Made by a program: the position numbers and the translations under genes | The notes under the pieces: generated by a model | Told to the model about the DNA's origin: nothing | Database searches by the model: none | What the model saw: only the letters and a program-made list of their open reading frames with translations | Assembly: GCF_023856365.1 (NCBI RefSeq) | Contig: NC_064550.1 | Coordinates: 21,825,629 to 21,889,628 of the forward strand | Origin: Brienomyrus brachyistius | Lineage: Eukaryota > Chordata > Actinopteri > Osteoglossiformes > Mormyridae | Length of the DNA: 64,000 nt | Reading direction: 5' to 3' | Shown: positions 59,417 through 64,000 of the stretch, one piece after another | Numbering within the stretch: the stretch's first letter is position 1 | Layout of the letters: each line of letters starts with the position of its first letter

Positions 59417-62400
59417 ATGGGAAGCCATCCCAGCAAAGTAAGACGGAGGTCCAACGTGGGGTCCTCTCTACTGAATCAGGAAGGAGCCATGGAACCTGTT
59501 ATACTAGGTTAGGATTTCCTTGTCTGAGATCTGGTTTGTCCCTCTGCAATCATTGATATGCATTATTAATAAGCAGCCCTTTATGATTTAGCCTGAGATA
59601 TGTTTGCTAGAATTCTATTATTTTGAGTACTATATCTTTACGTTGAGGTTGATCAATGCACAGAATTTTGGGGCACTTTGACCCCGACCCCTCAAGATCA
59701 GACCCAAATTAAACCCTTGAACTGTTAGCGGGCCTGACCTTTGTCATTTCCTGAGAAGTTCGTCACCTCGAACGTTCACGCTTCGTGCCTTTCTTCAGGC
59801 CGAGATGAGGTCTTGACTATGGGCACTAACACACATTCACAATCCAGCTTCAAAGATGTTGGGAGGCCAACGTCGTTTGAGCTAATTCAGCTAATTTTCT
59901 AAAATTAACTTTCATAAAATTTTCAAAACCAATCCAAATTCAGAAATGTATTTCTCTCGTCAGCAATAGAACATTCAAATTCTATTTAAATATGCATACA
60001 GCTTTATGACACATTATAAATTATCAGAATTTAGAGCTCCGTTGTATAGTTTGCAGTTAATCTTGCTGATTAAGATTTATCACTAGTAAATATCAATATC
60101 TATTTGTATTTATATATAAAATCTATCTTTGCCATAAGTTGACTTTTTGCCTGTATATGTTTGCTCCGCAGAAAATAACAGATATGTTGTGATATCTTTA
60201 TACAACTATCCAACTGAGGGCCAATCAGACTGCAGTATCCGGGTTGGAGAGAGGCTCAATGTCCTATCAAAGTAAGAGACGGAACGCAATGGCTGTTGGG
60301 AAATAGCGCGAAACTTCATTGGAATATTCAGGGCAGATGTTCACAAGCCATGTATATTCACGTTTAGCTGATTCTCACAGCTAACAGACCCACAGGTATT
60401 TGGTGAATGTGAATACTGATGTTGGCATGCTTAATATACATCCTGTAAACTGATGTTTTCCACACACACAGAAGAAAGAATAAGGCGAGCATTGCAAAAC
60501 CAAATTCAGTATTATAAACTGAAAACCTAAATACTTATCCCTAAAATACTACCTCCATATAGTCATATATTCTTATGTTATTATAGAGCTCAACATAAAT
60601 TCATTACATTTTTAAAGTTCTTTCATTTCATTTCATCATTTCATTTTATCACTTCATTTCATCATTTCATTTCTAACCGCTCCCCCTCTCTGCTGCAGCG
60701 AAGGCGATTGGTGGAAGGTGAGCTCCTCAGCAACGGGCAGGGAAAGCTACATCCCCTGCAGTTATATCGCCAAGGTGTTCCACAGGTGAGCTCCAGTGAC
60801 ACCTATGCTCTCCGGGTAACTCCGGTGGTTACCATGACGACACTGAGGTCAAAGGTCCATGTGGGCAGAGCTGCATGTATTGATCACTGGCTGAATTATG
60901 TCATCCCTCCCCCAGGTGGGCGAGGTTCAAACGCTTACAGTTGCGTTACTTTCCTTTGGAAGGGGCGTTCTCTTTGTTTCAACAAGGGGCGGAGGCCCAC
61001 CTTAAGATGTTCTTTTTCCACCTGTGGGGTATCTTGGCTTGTTTCTCCTCTACGTCTAACTTCTTAGAATTTAACACCCCCGTCTCCTCCATATAACTAT
61101 TCCAGGTGGCACTTTGAAGGCATCAGCAGAGAGAAAGCAGAGGAGCTACTACTGCAGCCTTACAACCAGATCGGCTCATTCATGATCCGGGACAGTCAAA
61201 CTCACAGCGGTGAGTACGTCTGCACCCAAACACACGCCAGGCCTCGGGGATCCAGTCTGTGGTCGTTTCCACCTCCGCTGCATCTATGAATTGGTTTCAG
61301 TCGTTGCCCAAATACCGATGCTCACTTCTTACCCAAAAGGGCCCTTAGTGAAGATGAGTCGAACATTCATCCTCGCAGTTGCTTGAAACGGTAGATTAAA
61401 AGCCTTACGTGGCCCTTTCAACTGGTCTTTCTGGGAAAATGGCGGGTAGGCACAGGTGTACGAGCTTGGCTCTTAACTGTTCAATGGCAAACGAAAAGCC
61501 ACAAAAACCACAGGAACACGAAGCACCAGAAAACAGATCAACACGCTAGAGTATCATGCTAGAGAAAGCATGCACACGCAGTGACTCACCCCACCTTTTG
61601 TACCAAATTCGCCAGACTTTATTATCATTTTCCATTAATATTGTACTAATGCAGAATCAGTACTTCAGGGCTTAAGGAGCAAATCTCATTCATTTGTAAC
61701 TTGCGCAGAGTATCCCAGCAGAAATGCACCAACGAAAGCCTGATGCAACAGATACTTTCATTGCAGAATTTTGCAGACACACATCTGCAGGCCTCCAATA
61801 GGATTAAATAAACGTCTGAAGTAATAAACTCCCTGCATTTTCTTCACACCGACATCGACCTGTAGGAGATTTATTTGATTACCAAAGGATCATAGGAAAT
61901 GATGAACCCGAGTCGACATAACAGACAATTTGCTTTAACATGTTTACTGTAAATTCGGGCCGGACTGTAATTCGCTGCTGTACCTCCTTGCAGGGGCCTA
62001 CTCCCTGTCCATCAGACGGAGCGCCGCGTCCATCCGGGGGGCCGTGAAACACTACCGCATTAATCAGCTACCGAACGGCTGGTTCCACATCTCACCCAGC
62101 CTCACGTTCTCCTCGCTTTCCCACCTGGTGGATCACTACTCCGGTAAGTGATTCATATTTATGCTTCCAGTTTCACTGCGGGCACATTGCATTGATTACG
62201 GTGGCCTGCAGGGGGGCACATTGCGCATGACTATATATGTTTGACTCCCTACAATTGTTGATAAGTAAATTAAACAAGGTGCTAAAACTGTTTAGGAAAA
62301 ACTGAAGGGAAAACCCAGCAGTACAAGTCAAACATTCCAGCCAACCCCTAATGTGCACGCAATGGTTTCTTCCGTGCAGAGGTGGCAGATGGGCTCTGCT

Positions 62401-62771
62401 GTATGTTAAGGGAGCCGTGTTTCATCCAAGGCTCCAACAATGTCCCTGTCATGACTGGGCCCCAACCCATGACCGTCAGAAAGCCCACCATCAACTGGAA
62501 AGACGTGGATAGGTGAGACCTTCCCTCCTCTCTCCCACTTCGCAAATGAACTGCTTAGAGTAGGACAGAAATCTACCTCCATCCAGAAGTCATCTGCCGT
62601 ATTGTTCAGTACCCCTGTCTGTTTTTACACAGCTCCATGATCTTCAGCAAAGACGCAGAGACAAAGGAGGAGTCTCCAGTCAGCGAAGGGCTACGTGAGG
62701 CCATTACGTCGTACCTTTACATGACGGAGGGATTTAACTGCGAAGACTGCATTTCGGACTGGAAGACCTGA
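59417..62771 (+). CDS. sla2: Src-like adaptor protein 2 (SLAP-2), SH3-SH2 adaptor, 7 coding exons
   Basis: SLA2 is a membrane-anchored adaptor that recruits Cbl and downregulates T- and B-cell receptor signalling (family knowledge). Coding exons: 59417-59507, 60172-60271, 60699-60785, 61106-61209, 61994-62143, 62380-62512, 62633-62771 (stop TGA). Phases join throughout, giving 267 residues; human SLA2 is 261. The start MGSHPSKVRRRSNVGSS matches the family start, with Gly2 for N-myristoylation and a basic patch. SH3 is about 34-91: SLYNYP, GERLNVLS, EGDWWKV, ESYIPCSYIAKV. SH2 is about 94-190: WHFEGISREKAEELL, FMIRDSQT with phosphotyrosine-binding Arg121, GAYSLSIRR, VKHYRI, LVDHYS. The C-terminal tail (TINWKDVDSSMIFS, then EESPVSEGLREAITSYL) resembles SLA2 rather than SLA. 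There is no kinase domain, as expected. An acceptor (TTTTCCAG ending 59365) precedes the ATG, so a further non-coding 5' exon is likely. Confidence 0.95.
60610..60675. repeat. (CATTT)n imperfect microsatellite
   Basis: TCATTTCATTTCATC units, ending about 25 bases before the acceptor of sla2 exon 3. It may contribute to the pyrimidine-rich region. Confidence 0.85.
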
Positions 62772-63450
62772 TTTCACAACTGAGTAATAATCAAGAAAAT
62801 TAAAAGACATTGATAGGGACAGAAAAGTTACTGAAATGGAGATTGTCCCACGTTCAGAAACCCAGCAAACGTCCAGCACTCTCCTTCTGAGTGGAGCTGT
62901 TTCCTCGCTCCCATGACTGAGAAGTACCTCAATCACAGATGTCAGGTGTTCAAGCTTGCAAGTCTGAGAGACTGAACATTCTGGGAAGTTTCTTTAGAAA
63001 ACATGTGATGGAAGGAGAAGGTGGGAGTCACCGATGGAACATTCCATTACCTTCTCAGCTACAAAGACTTAGATGTTGTACGCCAACAAAATTGTGAACT
63101 CCTTTGTGTTCTTCCTTTGCTCTTGCCCATGTCTTATACTGACCCATTCGTACTCTACCATCCTCCTGATGGGTATCCACACCCAGGCCTGCCATGATTA
63201 ATTCATGCTGAGCCCCGGACATCTTCCCCAACTGTCCCCCCTGAGACGGTGGGCCTGCCGACACTCTCCCTGTTCTGCCCCAGAGGCCAAATTTATGCAA
63301 GGGACAGTTTTTGTTTTCTGAAATCTTGACCCTTGCAGTTTAGACACCACAGACATCTGGTGCATATCCAGATTTCTATAAAGTACAAATTGGCTCGTAT
63401 TATATTACTATTTTTATGATATTTGTATTAAATAAATTATTTTTATTGTT
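62772..63450 (+). other. sla2: sla2 3' UTR with poly(A) signal
   Basis: Non-coding sequence after the sla2 stop. AATAAA at 63431-63436, in a TTAAATAAATTA context, is a good poly(A) signal about 660 bases downstream. A repeat copy at 62830-62867 matches one upstream of the gene. Confidence 0.6.
62830..62867 (+). repeat. Short low-copy direct repeat, copy 2 (sla2 3' UTR)
   Basis: ACTGAAATGGAGATTGTCCC continues into CACGTTCAGAAACCCAGCA, close to 58899-58936. Confidence 0.6.
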
Positions 63451-64000
63451 GTAATACTAACTGCTGCCCTTGCACATGTAAGTTGTCATTTGCTCAGCAA
63501 ATGAATTAAAACATGATTTATACTTCATCATAAAATCAGCAGCCTTTGGAATAGTTTTTTGTTATATGCATACACAAGACATTAAATTTACAGATACTCC
63601 AGCATCAACCATTTAAAGAAGTCATTAATATAAAAAAAGAAAAAAAAGCATCTGACGGAATAATCTCCAACATAGTAAGTCAAGAAAAACAAGAGAAAGA
63701 ATTGTTGAATTTAGTATGGATTCCCACAGGATAGCACATTCCCATTGACTGAACGTGCCAGTGATCTCTTTCCACACTGAATCCCAAATTACAGACTTTA
63801 CTCTGTATAACAAGTCAAAATATAAAACAATAAACAACAATATAAAAAAGAAAAAAAATGTGTTTTCATGGCAACAACAGATACACAGTCCGCAAGTACC
63901 AACCATCCATTTCCTGTTCTGTCATCTATAGACGTTACAGCCTCACTGAGAACAGGAAATGGTCAAAGTGCTATTCGGTGCAGCACCAGAATGGAAAATT
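63451..64000. other. Downstream intergenic sequence
   Basis: No gene recognised. A perfect 14-bp inverted repeat, CCATTTCCTGTTCT (63907-63920) and AGAACAGGAAATGG (63949-63962), encloses a 28-base spacer near the window end. Confidence 0.6.

Noticed and set aside
59417..62771. Assignment as sla (SLAP-1)
   Set aside because: The tail NWKDVDSSMIFS ... SEGLRE and the MGSxPS start resemble SLA2, and SLA lacks the matching segment.

Overview
The window is vertebrate nuclear DNA, almost certainly from a ray-finned fish. The genes are intron-rich with canonical GT-AG splice sites. Introns and intergenic DNA are full of tRNA-derived SINEs, Tc1/mariner and hAT-like remnants, microsatellites and long poly-C/poly-G runs. 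Three protein-coding genes, all on the + strand, account for the supported coding sequence: phf20 (about 3.3-13.7 kb), ndrg3 (about 30.2-53.9 kb, with a probable distal promoter near 16.5-17.0 kb) and sla2 (about 59.4-62.8 kb). I assembled each exon chain by hand from conserved protein matches, splice signals and phase continuity. No bacterial, viral, CRISPR, rRNA or tRNA gene was recognised.

Layout. 1-3.26 kb: GC-rich start that may hold the non-coding first exon of phf20 (donor after 456), then its first intron with a TA repeat and poly-C/poly-G runs. 3.29-13.72 kb: phf20 coding exons (two Tudor-like domains, C2H2 finger, basic tract, PHD finger, conserved C-terminus). 13.7-16.4 kb: intergenic. 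16.47-16.99 kb: CpG-rich promoter-like block with an octamer and a perfect CRE, ending in a donor; probable ndrg3 first exon. 17.0-30.2 kb: long first intron with SINEs and a CA-rich satellite. 30.2-53.9 kb: ndrg3 coding exons. Its introns contain an alternative first coding exon (36.8 kb), a polypyrimidine block, a 23-bp minisatellite, a conserved 39-nt cassette exon (50.2 kb), a CTAT satellite and a mariner-like transposon. 53.9-59.4 kb: ndrg3 3' UTR, then intergenic DNA with a decayed Tc1 element. 59.4-63.4 kb: sla2 and its 3' UTR. 63.4-64 kb: intergenic.

The three genes do not form a pathway: phf20 is a chromatin reader, ndrg3 a cytoplasmic alpha/beta-hydrolase-fold protein without a catalytic triad, and sla2 a myristoylated SH3-SH2 adaptor that damps antigen-receptor signalling. 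Their linkage is informative. In human, PHF20, NDRG3 and SLA2 lie on 20q11, while paralogues PHF20L1, NDRG1 and SLA lie on 8q24, so this is one copy of an ancient duplicated block in compact form. I found no convincing undescribed system. The most interesting items are the alternative ndrg3 N-terminus, the conserved cassette exon, an 18-nt candidate microexon, and two phase-preserving mini-introns in phf20.
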